From positions 1 to 35,979 of the forward strand of contig JAJCYI010000214.1 in NCBI GenBank assembly GCA_029263015.1: 35,979 nucleotides of DNA, in the 5' to 3' direction. Of the stretch, positions 1 through 7,802 are shown in pieces. Numbering within the stretch: the stretch's first letter is position 1; each line of letters starts with the position of its first letter. The translations under genes and the position numbers were made by a program. The notes beneath the pieces were generated by a model that worked only from the letters and a program-made list of their open reading frames with translations, did not search any database and was not told the origin of the DNA. This DNA comes from Saprospiraceae bacterium (GTDB lineage: Bacteria > Bacteroidota > Bacteroidia > Chitinophagales > Saprospiraceae).

Positions 1-9
1 GGTATTTTT

Positions 10-107
10 CGTGCCGTAGGTAGGTAACATTTTCCACGTTGCGTACCTACGGCACGGTGAAAACCCCTGCAAATGCTTGGCTACCCATGTTCCGTCCCTA
101 ACGGGAC
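10..107. repeat. REP-like palindromic element
   Basis: Two inverted repeats lie side by side upstream of the end of the pseudouridine synthase gene. The first has 13-bp perfect arms, CGTGCCGTAGGTA at 10-22 and its complement at 44-56, around a 21-nt loop. The second is GTCCC-TAAC-GGGAC at 94-107. No reading frame fits. Such paired palindromes in gaps are common as dispersed repeats in Bacteroidota. Only one copy is visible here, so dispersal is an inference. Confidence 0.55.
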
Positions 108-138
108 AATAAGATTGCTATCCAGAACTCACGTTATT

Positions 139-840
139 TTAAAATTTGTCTTCTCCCACAACGCCCTCAAAAAGTCCCCAGATCTGCTCATCAGGCGGAT
201 CGGCAATTATTTTCACAGGTTCTTTTTTTACAGGATGGATGAATGACAGCTCCCGGCTGTGCAAATGAATCGAACCATCTTGATTGAGTTTTGGATAACC
301 ATATTTTACATCGCCCTTTATTGGGCAACCAATTTTGCCTAATTGTGCCCTGATCTGATGTGGCCTTCCTGAATGAAGGTTCACTTTGAGTAAATAATTA
401 GTACCGATTTCACCAATTAACTCATAATCAAGCGTAGCCAATTTTGCGTTTTTGGCTCGGCTGCTCATAGTGTCGAAGGCTTTGACCACATTTTTATCCT
501 TATCTTTTAAGATGTAATGTTTCAAACTTCCTTCAATGGGGTTGGGTCTTACGGATGAGATCGCCCAATACGTTTTCTCAATTTTCCGCTCCGCAAATAA
601 CCTGTTCATTCTTTCCAGGGCCTTACTGGTTCTTGCAAAAACAGTAACCCCACTCGCAGGCCTGTCCAATCTATGGACGATGCCCAGAAACACATCACCT
701 TGTTTATTATATCGGTCTTTAATGTAAATTTTCACCCAATCCGCCATAGTCCTGTCACCAGTCCGATCGGCCTGAACAAGAATGCCTGATGGCTTGTTTA
801 CGGCAATTAGATGATTATCTTCGTGAAGTATTTCTAGCAT
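139..840 (-). CDS. RluA-family RNA pseudouridine synthase
   Basis: A 233-residue protein that should isomerise uridine to pseudouridine in rRNA or tRNA in the cytoplasm. The family signature HRLDRPASGV is present at about residues 56-65, and its Asp is the catalytic nucleophile of the RluA group. A later SGRPHQIRAQ block is also typical. There is no N-terminal S4 RNA-binding domain, so it belongs to the short RluA/RluC-like subgroup (TruC/RluA-like), and the exact target base cannot be read from sequence. It starts at ATG, diverges from mqnD with 71 bp between the starts, and a possible -7 box (905-912, minus strand) lies upstream. Family assignment is firm; substrate is unknown. Confidence 0.9.
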   Translation of the reverse strand: MLEILHEDNHLIAVNKPSGILVQADRTGDRTMADWVKIYIKDRYNKQGDVFLGIVHRLDRPASGVTVFARTSKALERMNRLFAERKIEKTYWAISSVRPNPIEGSLKHYILKDKDKNVVKAFDTMSSRAKNAKLATLDYELIGEIGTNYLLKVNLHSGRPHQIRAQLGKIGCPIKGDVKYGYPKLNQDGSIHLHSRELSFIHPVKKEPVKIIADPPDEQIWGLFEGVVGEDKF

Positions 841-904
841 ATCTATAAAAATGACAAGTCAAAAGGGTTGGACAATGGTTGGCTGACCCCTAATAAAACG
901 AGCG

Positions 905-912
905 CAAAAGTA
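905..912 (-). promoter_or_regulatory. Possible -7 box for the pseudouridine synthase gene
   Basis: Read on the minus strand this is TACTTTTG, matching the Bacteroidota primary-sigma -7 element TAnnTTTG. It would give a leader of roughly 60 nt. It overlaps the mqnD start codon and no clear -33 TTTG was seen, so support is weak. Confidence 0.3.
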
Positions 913-1742
913 TGAAATTAAGCCTTGGATTTTCGCCGTGCCCAAACGACACATTTATTTTTGATGCCATGGTTCATGGGAAGGTAGATACGGAGGGCTT
1001 GGAGTTTGATGTGGTCATGGAAGATGTCGAACAACTGAACCAGAAAGCATTTGCTGGAGAGCTTGATATTACAAAATTGAGTTATCACGCCTTTACCTAC
1101 CTTATTGACAAATACGTGCTCTTGACAGCAGGTAGTGCATTGGGGAATAACTGCGGCCCATTGTTGATTGCCAAAAAACAATTGTCAAAAAGCGAAGTGG
1201 AGAATGGGCGGATTGCCATTCCAGGTAAGCTCACGACGGCAAATTTTCTTTTTGGACTGGCATACCCCAACGCAGCCAACAAGATTGCAATGCTATTTTC
1301 TGATATTGAGTCGGCAGTTTTGGCGGGCAAGGTTGATGCAGGATTGATAATTCATGAAAACAGGTTTACCTATCAACAAAAAGGATTGAAAAAAATAATT
1401 GATTTAGGAGAGTATTGGGAAAATGCCACTCAGCTTCCGATTCCATTGGGAGGAATCGTAGTTAAAAGAGGTTTGCCAAAAGAGATTCAGCTGAAAATCA
1501 ATCGGATTATGGAGCGAAGCGTGCGTTTTGCACTTGATAACCCGAGGGCCTCAGAACCCTTTGTGATAAAATACTCACAAGAAATGGATACTGCAATAAT
1601 GTATGAACATATTAATTTATATGTAAATGATTTTACTGTAAACCTTGGAAAGTCAGGTAGATCAGCTATTTATAGGCTTTTTGAGGAGGCTAAGTCAGCA
1701 AAATTTATTTCCAGTTACACAAAAGAAATTTTAATAAATTAA
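912..1742 (+). CDS. mqnD: 1,4-dihydroxy-6-naphthoate synthase (futalosine menaquinone pathway)
   Basis: A 276-residue MqnD-family protein. MqnD converts cyclic dehypoxanthinyl futalosine to 1,4-dihydroxy-6-naphthoate, so the organism probably makes menaquinone by the futalosine route. The N-terminus LGFSPCPNDTFIFDA and the following DVEQLN and KLSYHA segments are characteristic, as are the NNCGPLL region and the C-terminal tail. The fold is a two-lobed periplasmic-binding-protein type without a signal peptide, fitting a cytoplasmic enzyme. Length is normal for the family. No other mqn gene is in the window, which is common because these genes are often scattered in Bacteroidota. The divergent neighbour is an RNA pseudouridine synthase with no evident link. 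Confidence 0.9.
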   Translation: MKLSLGFSPCPNDTFIFDAMVHGKVDTEGLEFDVVMEDVEQLNQKAFAGELDITKLSYHAFTYLIDKYVLLTAGSALGNNCGPLLIAKKQLSKSEVENGRIAIPGKLTTANFLFGLAYPNAANKIAMLFSDIESAVLAGKVDAGLIIHENRFTYQQKGLKKIIDLGEYWENATQLPIPLGGIVVKRGLPKEIQLKINRIMERSVRFALDNPRASEPFVIKYSQEMDTAIMYEHINLYVNDFTVNLGKSGRSAIYRLFEEAKSAKFISSYTKEILIN

Positions 1743-1758
1743 ATATAATTTTAATTTC

Positions 1759-1774
1759 TGGCACAGACATTGCA
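1759..1774 (+). promoter_or_regulatory. Sigma-54 (-24/-12) promoter, near-consensus
   Basis: TGGCAC, five bases, then TTGCA, preceded by C. This matches the RpoN consensus YTGGCAC-N5-TTGCW with correct GG-to-GC spacing, and predicts a start near 1784. A Bacteroidota -7-like TATATTTG overlaps at 1775-1782, so a primary-sigma promoter is an alternative reading. No enhancer-binding site was identified. Confidence 0.6.
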
Positions 1775-1783
1775 TATATTTGT

Positions 1784-1855
1784 CATGTGTAAGTTTTGGT
1801 TAAAGAATTGTAAGATTCGTTTTTTTCGCCCGAGTATCCCTCGGGCTTTTTTTTT
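1784..1855 (+). ncRNA. Candidate small RNA between a sigma-54 promoter and a terminator
   Basis: A transcript from the promoter at 1759-1774 would run about 70 nt and end at the strong hairpin at 1828-1855. The interval has no convincing gene. The alternative is that the hairpin is only the 3' terminator of mqnD. Because the terminator lies about 190 bp before the ald start, the transcript is unlikely to be a simple ald leader unless there is read-through. The rest of the 302-bp gap (1856-2044) holds only a possible ald promoter. No known RNA family was recognised. Confidence 0.4.
1828..1855 (+). terminator. Intrinsic terminator
   Basis: GCCCGAG at 1828-1834 pairs with CTCGGGC at 1840-1846 across a 5-nt loop and is followed by nine T. 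It would end mqnD transcripts and the candidate small RNA. Confidence 0.9.
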
Positions 1856-1927
1856 GTACCTACCTGTCATTTTCCATGTCTATGCAAAATTATTCTCTCA
1901 TAGATATGGCAAAATAAACCGAGCTGC

Positions 1928-1935
1928 TATCTTTG
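1928..1935 (+). promoter_or_regulatory. Possible -7 box for ald
   Basis: TATCTTTG matches TAnnTTTG exactly. It lies 110 bp before the ald start, giving a leader of about 100 nt. No good -33 TTTG was found at the expected distance. Confidence 0.4.
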
Positions 1936-2044
1936 CCCGGCTTTAGCAATATTTATTCTGTCGTGATTTAAGCCTTGTCCAAATAGGTATTGATTTTTTC
2001 TGCAATCAGGGCAAAACTTAAATCCAACCTAACCCAAGTTCAAA

Positions 2045-3157
2045 ATGATTATAGCAGTACCAAAAGAGATTAAATCCAGCGAAAACAGGGTAGCACTTAC
2101 CCCAGCTGGCGCACTTGAATTGACCAAAAGGGGACATAAAGTATTCGTCCAAAAAACTGCCGGTGAAAACAGTGGCTTTACTGATTCGGAATACCAATCT
2201 GCCGGTGCCAAAATCTTGCCTTCCATTGAAGCCTGTTATAAAAAAGGTGAGATGATAATGAAGGTAAAAGAACCCATCAAGCCCGAATATAAACTGATCA
2301 GGGAAAATCAATTGGTATTCACCTATTTTCATTTTGCCTCCTATGGCCCACTGACGAAAGCGATGATAAGGAGCAAGTCCGTTTGTTTGGCGTATGAAAC
2401 AGTTGAAATGCCAGACCGGACGCTGCCACTTCTAGTACCCATGTCTGAAGTAGCTGGTAGAATGGCCGTCCAAGAAGGCGCGAAATACTTGGAGAAACCG
2501 ATGGGGGGACGAGGAATATTATTGGGAGGTGTGCCAGGTGTTCGTCCTGCCAAAGTGCTTGTTTTGGGTGGAGGGATTGTTGGTATGCAAGCTGCTAAGA
2601 TGGCTGCTGGCCTCGGTGCGCAGGTAACCATTTTGGATATAGACCTGAACCGTTTACGTTACCTTGCTGATGTGATGCCCGCAAATGTAATTACGATGTA
2701 TTCCAACGAACTGAATATCAGGAATTTGATTACGAAAAGCGACCTGGTTGTTGGAGCAGTTTTGATTGCCGGCGCAAAAGCGCCCATGCTTATTACAAGG
2801 GATATGCTAAAAACAATGAACCCTGGGACTGTACTTGTTGATGTTGCTGTTGACCAAGGAGGTTGTTTTGAAACCACTAAACCTACCACTCACAATAAAC
2901 CTATTTATACAATTGATGACGTAGTCCACTACTCAGTTGCCAATATGCCAGGCGCAGTACCTTATACTTCTACCCTTGCATTGACCAATGCCACATTGCC
3001 TTATGCCATTAAATTGGCAGACAAGGGCTGGAAGCAGGCCTGCCGTGAAAGTGAGCCTCTAAAACTTGGCCTGAATGTCATCAACGGAAAAGTCGTTTAC
3101 AAAGCTGTCGCCGAAGCATTCAAGCTGAAATACACAGAAGTTGGAGAATTTTTATAG
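2045..3157 (+). CDS. ald: Alanine dehydrogenase
   Basis: A 370-residue NAD-dependent alanine dehydrogenase, which interconverts L-alanine with pyruvate and ammonia. The residues known from the family fall at the expected numbers: R15, K75 (in MKVKEP) and H96 (in YFHFAS). The Rossmann nucleotide-binding stretch VLGGGIVGMQAA is near residues 172-183 and a VDQGGCFE block follows. Length equals the usual 370-375. It stands alone between a terminator and a repeat-rich gap before tex, so it is probably transcribed by itself. The 3' side has two direct copies of GAGGAGTCAGG. Confidence 0.95.
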   Translation: MIIAVPKEIKSSENRVALTPAGALELTKRGHKVFVQKTAGENSGFTDSEYQSAGAKILPSIEACYKKGEMIMKVKEPIKPEYKLIRENQLVFTYFHFASYGPLTKAMIRSKSVCLAYETVEMPDRTLPLLVPMSEVAGRMAVQEGAKYLEKPMGGRGILLGGVPGVRPAKVLVLGGGIVGMQAAKMAAGLGAQVTILDIDLNRLRYLADVMPANVITMYSNELNIRNLITKSDLVVGAVLIAGAKAPMLITRDMLKTMNPGTVLVDVAVDQGGCFETTKPTTHNKPIYTIDDVVHYSVANMPGAVPYTSTLALTNATLPYAIKLADKGWKQACRESEPLKLGLNVINGKVVYKAVAEAFKLKYTEVGEFL

Positions 3158-3161
3158 AAAA

Positions 3162-3273
3162 GAGGAGTCAGGTTTGAGGAGTCAGGAATTTTGAGATATA
3201 GGGTCAATCGAAACATTGATTATTTATGCCCATTTTTTTCCTGAGCCCTGACCCCTTATTTCTGACCCCTAAT
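3162..3273. repeat. Direct and inverted short repeats after ald
   Basis: GAGGAGTCAGG occurs at 3162-3172 and 3176-3186, a 14-bp unit with TTT between. Near-complementary CCTGA/CTGACCCCT stretches follow at about 3240-3272. The CTGACCCCTAAT string also occurs at 883-894. The gap between ald and tex holds nothing else. Confidence 0.5.
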
Positions 3274-3283
3274 TAACCCAACT

Positions 3284-5401
3284 ATGAACTACGCACAACA
3301 CATATCCCATTCTATAAATCTTCCATTTCAAAAGGTTGAAAACACTATAGCGCTGTTAAACGATGGCGCTACCATACCTTTTATTTCTCGGTACAGGAAA
3401 GAAGCAACTGGTTCTTTGGACGAGGTGCAAATAAGTGATATTTCAACAGAATTAAAAAAAATCCAAGAGCTGGAGAAAAGAAAAGAAACCATCCTTAAAA
3501 CAATCGGAGAGCAGGGTTTACTGACCGATGAATTGCGGAAGAGGATTGCAGGTTGTTGGGATGCAGTGAAATTGGAAGATATTTATTTGCCCTTCAAGCC
3601 AAAACGTACCACACGGGCCTCGAAAGCAAGGGGACGGGGACTTGAGCCGTTGGCTCTTTTTATTTTTGAGCAAAACAATAATGATGTTGAATTAAAAGCC
3701 AAAGGATTCATAAACGAGGAGGTGGCAAGTGTTGAGGATGCACTGCAAGGCGCTCGGGACATTATTGCCGAAATGATAAATGAAGATGAGCAGGCTCGGC
3801 AAAAAGTACGGTATGCATTTAAAAAAGGTGCTGAAATTTCAGCAAAGGTGGCTCGTGGAAAGCAAGAAGAAGGGGTCAAATACAAAGACTATTTCCAATT
3901 TTCCGAGCCACTAAAAAAATGCCCTTCCCATCGTTTGATGGCCATGTTCAGAGGGGAGGATGAAGGATTTCTCAGAATTTCAGTTGCCCCTGATGAAGAG
4001 GAAGTTACGTATCATCTTGAAAATTTTTACTTGAAGGGTAGGGGAGCGGCAACCCATCAAGTTAAAGAAGCACTGCACGATGGGTATGAACGGTTGTTGC
4101 AGCCTAGTATCGAAACAGAATTTCGGAAGGCTGCCAAAGAAAAAGCAGATGAAGAAGCGATCAATGTTTTTGGTGAAAATTTGCGACAATTATTATTGGC
4201 AGCGCCGTTGGGTCAAAAACGGATTTTGGGAATCGATCCTGGTTTCCGTTCAGGATGTAAAGTTGTGGCTTTAAATGAAAATGGCGATCTATTGCATAAC
4301 ACAACCATTTATCCCCATCCTCCCCAATCCAAATCATACGAAGCCGAAATCAAAATCCAAGACCTGGTAGCAAAATATAAAATCGATGCAATTGCAATTG
4401 GGAATGGCACCGCAGGACGAGAAACCATTGACCTCTGCCGCAAAATTAAATTTGAACCACAGGTAGAGGTTTTTCAAGTGAATGAAGCGGGTGCTTCTAT
4501 TTATTCAGCCTCCCAAACGGCAAGGGAAGAGTTTCCAGATTATGACTTGACGGTTCGGGGATCGGTATCCATTGGTCGCCGATTAATGGACCCACTTGCA
4601 GAATTGGTGAAAATTGATGCAAAAAGCATTGGTGTGGGACAATACCAGCACGATGTGAACCAGACCAAATTAAAAGAGAACCTCGACCGAACGGTAGAAA
4701 GTTGTGTCAATGCAGTCGGCATCAATTTGAATACGGCAAGCAAACATTTACTGAACTATGTCTCAGGACTGGGGCCAACTTTAGCAAAAAACATTGTCGA
4801 ATACCGAAGTGAAATTGGAGAGTACAAATCAAGAAACCAATTAAAAAAAGTCCCTCGGATGGGCGAAAAGGCTTTTGAACAATGTGCCGGATTCCTCCGG
4901 ATTCGTTCAGCTAAACATCCACTTGACAATACAGCCGTTCACCCAGAAAGTTATTATATCGTTGAAAAAATGGCGGGCGACCTTGGCGTTGCCATGAGCG
5001 AATTGATTGATGAGCGAAATTTGCGAGAGCAAGTTGACTTGAGAAAATATGTGGATGATAAAATTGGCTTACCAACTTTAAATGACATAATGGCTGAGTT
5101 GGCGAAACCAGGCCTTGACCCACGAGGAGAAGCCAAAGCTTTTGAGTATGGGAATGTCAGGTCGATGGAAGATATAAGCATCGGAATGATCCTGCCTGGC
5201 ATTGTTACGAATATCACCAATTTTGGTGCTTTCGTGGACATTGGCGTAAAGCAGGACGGGCTTGTCCATATTTCTCAATTGGCCAATAAATTTGTAAAAA
5301 ATCCTACGGACGTGGTTGCATTGAACCAGCAAGTCCAGGTGAAAGTCGTGGATGTTGACCATGATCGGAAGCGGGTTCAGCTTTCAATGAAAGAGGTTTG
5401 A
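3284..5401 (+). CDS. tex: Tex-family RNA-binding transcription accessory protein
   Basis: A 705-residue Tex/YhgF-like protein, a bacterial relative of eukaryotic Spt6 that binds RNA and acts around transcription. The N-terminal helical part carries the FISRYRKEATGSLDE signature (about 33-48). A YqgF/RNase H-like domain starts near residue 310 (RILGIDPGFRSG). A helix-hairpin-helix region (GLGPTLAKNIVEYR) sits near 500-515 and a C-terminal S1 domain (GIVTNITNFGAFVDIG) near 640-700. Domain order is complete, with length slightly under that of E. coli YhgF. The stop codon is the first base triplet of a TGAGTGA heptamer array. Confidence 0.95.
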   Translation: MNYAQHISHSINLPFQKVENTIALLNDGATIPFISRYRKEATGSLDEVQISDISTELKKIQELEKRKETILKTIGEQGLLTDELRKRIAGCWDAVKLEDIYLPFKPKRTTRASKARGRGLEPLALFIFEQNNNDVELKAKGFINEEVASVEDALQGARDIIAEMINEDEQARQKVRYAFKKGAEISAKVARGKQEEGVKYKDYFQFSEPLKKCPSHRLMAMFRGEDEGFLRISVAPDEEEVTYHLENFYLKGRGAATHQVKEALHDGYERLLQPSIETEFRKAAKEKADEEAINVFGENLRQLLLAAPLGQKRILGIDPGFRSGCKVVALNENGDLLHNTTIYPHPPQSKSYEAEIKIQDLVAKYKIDAIAIGNGTAGRETIDLCRKIKFEPQVEVFQVNEAGASIYSASQTAREEFPDYDLTVRGSVSIGRRLMDPLAELVKIDAKSIGVGQYQHDVNQTKLKENLDRTVESCVNAVGINLNTASKHLLNYVSGLGPTLAKNIVEYRSEIGEYKSRNQLKKVPRMGEKAFEQCAGFLRIRSAKHPLDNTAVHPESYYIVEKMAGDLGVAMSELIDERNLREQVDLRKYVDDKIGLPTLNDIMAELAKPGLDPRGEAKAFEYGNVRSMEDISIGMILPGIVTNITNFGAFVDIGVKQDGLVHISQLANKFVKNPTDVVALNQQVQVKVVDVDHDRKRVQLSMKEV

Positions 5402-5419
5402 GTGATGAGTGATGAGTGG
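5399..5419. repeat. TGAGTGA heptamer array starting in the tex stop codon
   Basis: Two exact TGAGTGA units and a third with one change (TGAGTGG). The first three bases are the tex stop. An AT-rich stretch with ATTTCT repeats follows up to the next gene. Confidence 0.6.
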
Positions 5420-5463
5420 GTCGTAATTTCTAATTTCTTAATTTCTCAATTTCAATATTTTTT

Positions 5464-5802
5464 ATGCAAGAACTACCCACAAGACTTGAACAATTACTCG
5501 GCTACTTGGAAGAAAGTCCGAATGATACCTTCATTCTATTTGCGTTGGCCAAGGAGTACGAAATGAGTGGCAAACTTGAATTGGCATTGAAGCATTTCAT
5601 GTCATTGCTTAATGTTGACCCTGACTATGTTGGTTGTTACTATCATCTGGGCAAATTGTACGAACTGTTGGACCAGCCAAATAAAGCTTTTGCTGCGTAT
5701 AAAGAAGGGATGGAAGTTGCCAAACGCAAGAACGACAACCATGCATTGAGTGAATTGGCCGGGGCTAAACTGAATTTAGGAGATGATGAAGATTTTGAAT
5801 GA
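5464..5802 (+). CDS. Small tetratricopeptide-repeat protein
   Basis: A 112-residue protein without signal peptide or membrane segment. Two TPR-like helix pairs are visible: DTFILFALAKEYEMSGKLEL (about 19-38) and the segment around YYHLGKLYELLDQPNKAFAA (about 58-77), with the usual small residues and the Pro near the repeat junctions. TPRs are protein-docking scaffolds, so a partner is implied but not identifiable. It lies 62 bp after tex on the same strand and could be co-transcribed. Short TPR proteins of this type are frequent in Bacteroidota; no specific role is known to me. Confidence 0.8.
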   Translation: MQELPTRLEQLLGYLEESPNDTFILFALAKEYEMSGKLELALKHFMSLLNVDPDYVGCYYHLGKLYELLDQPNKAFAAYKEGMEVAKRKNDNHALSELAGAKLNLGDDEDFE

Positions 5803-5862
5803 CGGAATTTATTCTCAACCCATTTCTTGGTAAAAAGATTTTGAAATATATTTGCAAAACGT

Positions 5863-5943
5863 TTGAACCACAAAAGGTACAAAAGGTACAAAAGAGATCA
5901 TAAGTAGCACATCTTTTTACCTCATGTACTTTTTGTGGTTCAA
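5863..5943. repeat. Inverted repeat enclosing a short direct repeat
   Basis: The arms at 5863-5881 and 5925-5943 (19 bp) pair with one G-T wobble, starting TTGAACCACAAAA. Inside the left side AAAAGGTAC is repeated at 5872-5880 and 5881-5889. It sits between the TPR gene and hpd and might also end transcription. Confidence 0.55.
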
Positions 5944-5984
5944 CTTAGAAAGCCTTATTTCACTAGTACAAATAAAAATTTCCA

Positions 5985-7121
5985 ATGAATACTGTTACTA
6001 CACCAATGCCTAAGCTGTATGAAAAAGCAGCTGATTTTATGCCCATCAATGGCACTGATTACCTTGAACTTTATGTGAGCAACTCCAAACAAGCTGCGCA
6101 TTATTACAAATCGGCTTTTGGCTTTAGGTCGTTGGCTTATGCTGGACTCGAAACTGGAAGAAAAGATACTGAATCTTATGTTGTTGCACAGGATAAAATC
6201 CGACTGATCTTAACTTCTCCTTTGCGCAGTGGCACTGAAGTTGGCCGCCACATCGACCAGCATGGTGATGGCGTAAAAGTTACTGCGCTTTGGGTAGATG
6301 ATGCCACGTATGCATACAACGAGGCTGTGAAACGCGGCGGAAAATCATATATGGAACCAAAGGTAGAAGAGGATGCTGATGGAAGGGTCGTCCGTTCGGG
6401 CATTTATACCTACGGTGAAACGGTCCATATTTTTGTGGAGCGTAAAGATTATGCTGGCATTTTTCTCCCTGGTTTTAGAAAATGGGAAACGCCCCATTTT
6501 AACCCTGAGCCGATTGGGTTGAAATTTGTTGACCATATGGTTGGAAATGTTCAGCTTGGAAGGATGAACCACTGGGTTGATTTTTATGAAGAAGTAATGG
6601 GATTTACCCAAATCCTTTCTTTTGACGATAAGGACATTTCAACTGAATTTACCGCCCTGATGAGTAAAGTAATGAGCAATGGCAATGGGCGAATCAAATT
6701 TCCCATTAATGAGCCAGCCGCTGGATTAAAAAAATCGCAGGTGGATGAGTACCTCGATTTTTATGAAGGAGAAGGTGTTCAGCACATAGCGGTTGCCACA
6801 GATAATGTTATTGACACAGTCATTGCACTGAGGAGCAGGGGGGTTGAATTTTTGCAAGTACCGACCACTTATTACGACGTACTGGAAGAGCGGGTGGGCA
6901 AAATTGACGAGGATATTGATTCGCTCCGTAGCTTGGGAATTCTGGTTGACCGCGATGATGAAGGTTATTTGTTACAAATATTTACCAAGCCCGTCCAAGC
7001 CCGCCCAACTATGTTTTTCGAAATAATTCAACGGAAAGGTGCTACCTCATTTGGCAAAGGGAATTTTAAGGCTTTATTCGAGGCGATTGAGAGGGAGCAG
7101 GAATTGAGGGGGACGTTATAA
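5985..7121 (+). CDS. hpd: 4-hydroxyphenylpyruvate dioxygenase
   Basis: A 378-residue Fe(II) dioxygenase that turns 4-hydroxyphenylpyruvate and O2 into homogentisate in tyrosine catabolism. Two vicinal-oxygen-chelate halves are visible: residues 20-150 and about 180-350. The iron ligands fall in the expected places: H184 (VDHMVGNV), H267 (VQHIAVAT) and E346 (FFEIIQRKG). The C-terminal helix region (SFGKGNFKALFEAIE) that closes the active site is present. Requirement for O2 supports an aerobic organism. No homogentisate dioxygenase lies next to it, so the rest of the pathway is elsewhere. Confidence 0.95.
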   Translation: MNTVTTPMPKLYEKAADFMPINGTDYLELYVSNSKQAAHYYKSAFGFRSLAYAGLETGRKDTESYVVAQDKIRLILTSPLRSGTEVGRHIDQHGDGVKVTALWVDDATYAYNEAVKRGGKSYMEPKVEEDADGRVVRSGIYTYGETVHIFVERKDYAGIFLPGFRKWETPHFNPEPIGLKFVDHMVGNVQLGRMNHWVDFYEEVMGFTQILSFDDKDISTEFTALMSKVMSNGNGRIKFPINEPAAGLKKSQVDEYLDFYEGEGVQHIAVATDNVIDTVIALRSRGVEFLQVPTTYYDVLEERVGKIDEDIDSLRSLGILVDRDDEGYLLQIFTKPVQARPTMFFEIIQRKGATSFGKGNFKALFEAIEREQELRGTL

Positions 7122-7149
7122 TGTTTTATTGATTGAAAATCAGGTAATT

Positions 7150-7182
7150 AGAGTTGTCAACTTTTAAAAAGTTGACAACTCT
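7150..7182. repeat. 33-bp near-perfect palindrome
   Basis: The arms AGAGTTGTCAACTTTT and the complement meet around a single central A. It lies 29 bp after hpd and could act as a two-way terminator, though the T run is inside the stem. The same kind of GTTGACAACT palindrome recurs in other Bacteroidota genomes, from memory. Confidence 0.7.
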
Positions 7183-7288
7183 GTGCTCACACCCCTTAGA
7201 CAATCAAGGAGAAATTTCAATTCGATATCCACCTTGGTTATTGGACATCGAATATTTTTAGAGACCTGGAATCAAATAATTTTTCAAA

Positions 7289-7750
7289 ATGAATAAACTA
7301 ACCGTCCTTCTTTCTTTTGCAATCTTGTTATTAATCAGTTGCGGTGGAGGCGAGTGTCCGATGACGCAGGCTTTGACTGAAACAACGGCAGAATTGAAAA
7401 AGGCAAACGATGAAATTGCCGAGTTGAAGGCTGGGCATAGCAATCTTTTGGTTCACACAGTTTATTTCAAGGTAAATGACGGGATTTCAGAAGAAGATAA
7501 AAATAGCTTCAAAAGTAAATTGAAGGCTCTTTCTGCTATTGATGAAGTAAAAGAATTAACAGTTGGGGAGCCAGCTGCCACTGGCGACCCCCGGCTTGTA
7601 TCAAATTATACTTTTGTTTTACAAATGGGGTTTTCGTCTGAAGAAGACCTTGCTGGCTATCAGGAAAACCCGGTCCATTTGAAAACAAAGGAAGAAGTCA
7701 AACCTTTATTGTCAGCACCTCCGGTTGTATATGATTATTGGCTCAGATAA
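7289..7750 (+). CDS. Lipoprotein with a Dabb (stress-responsive alpha/beta barrel) domain
   Basis: A 153-residue protein. A type II signal peptide with lipobox LISC puts the acylated cysteine at residue 18, so it should be membrane anchored. A short coiled-coil-like linker (ALTETTAELKKANDEIAELK, about 27-46) precedes a Dabb-type domain at about 53-153. The domain starts HTVYFKVNDGISEED, with FVLQMGFSSEEDLAGY and VYDYWLR near the end. Dabb domains are usually small cytoplasmic dimers; here one is tethered outside the cytoplasmic membrane by a helical spacer. No substrate is known. It is separated from hpd by a palindrome and probably has its own promoter. Confidence 0.75.
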   Translation: MNKLTVLLSFAILLLISCGGGECPMTQALTETTAELKKANDEIAELKAGHSNLLVHTVYFKVNDGISEEDKNSFKSKLKALSAIDEVKELTVGEPAATGDPRLVSNYTFVLQMGFSSEEDLAGYQENPVHLKTKEEVKPLLSAPPVVYDYWLR

Positions 7751-7781
7751 AGTGTTGAAAAGTAAGTTAATTTCAGGGTCA

Positions 7782-7802
7782 ACTGCCTACTGCTCACTGC
7801 TC
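7782..7802. repeat. ACTGCYY heptamer array at the end of the acyl-CoA dehydrogenase gene
   Basis: Three 7-bp units, ACTGCCT then ACTGCTC twice, abut the minus-strand stop codon (7801-7803). The same heptamer family forms a seven-unit array at 26049-26097 beside another minus-strand stop. Confidence 0.6.

Noticed and set aside
1786-1947. A 53-codon frame starting ATG at 1786 within the mqnD-ald gap (MCKFWLKNCKIRFF...)
   Set aside because: It runs straight through the strong terminator hairpin and T run, and would be nearly leaderless from the predicted start. The composition is unlike a real protein.
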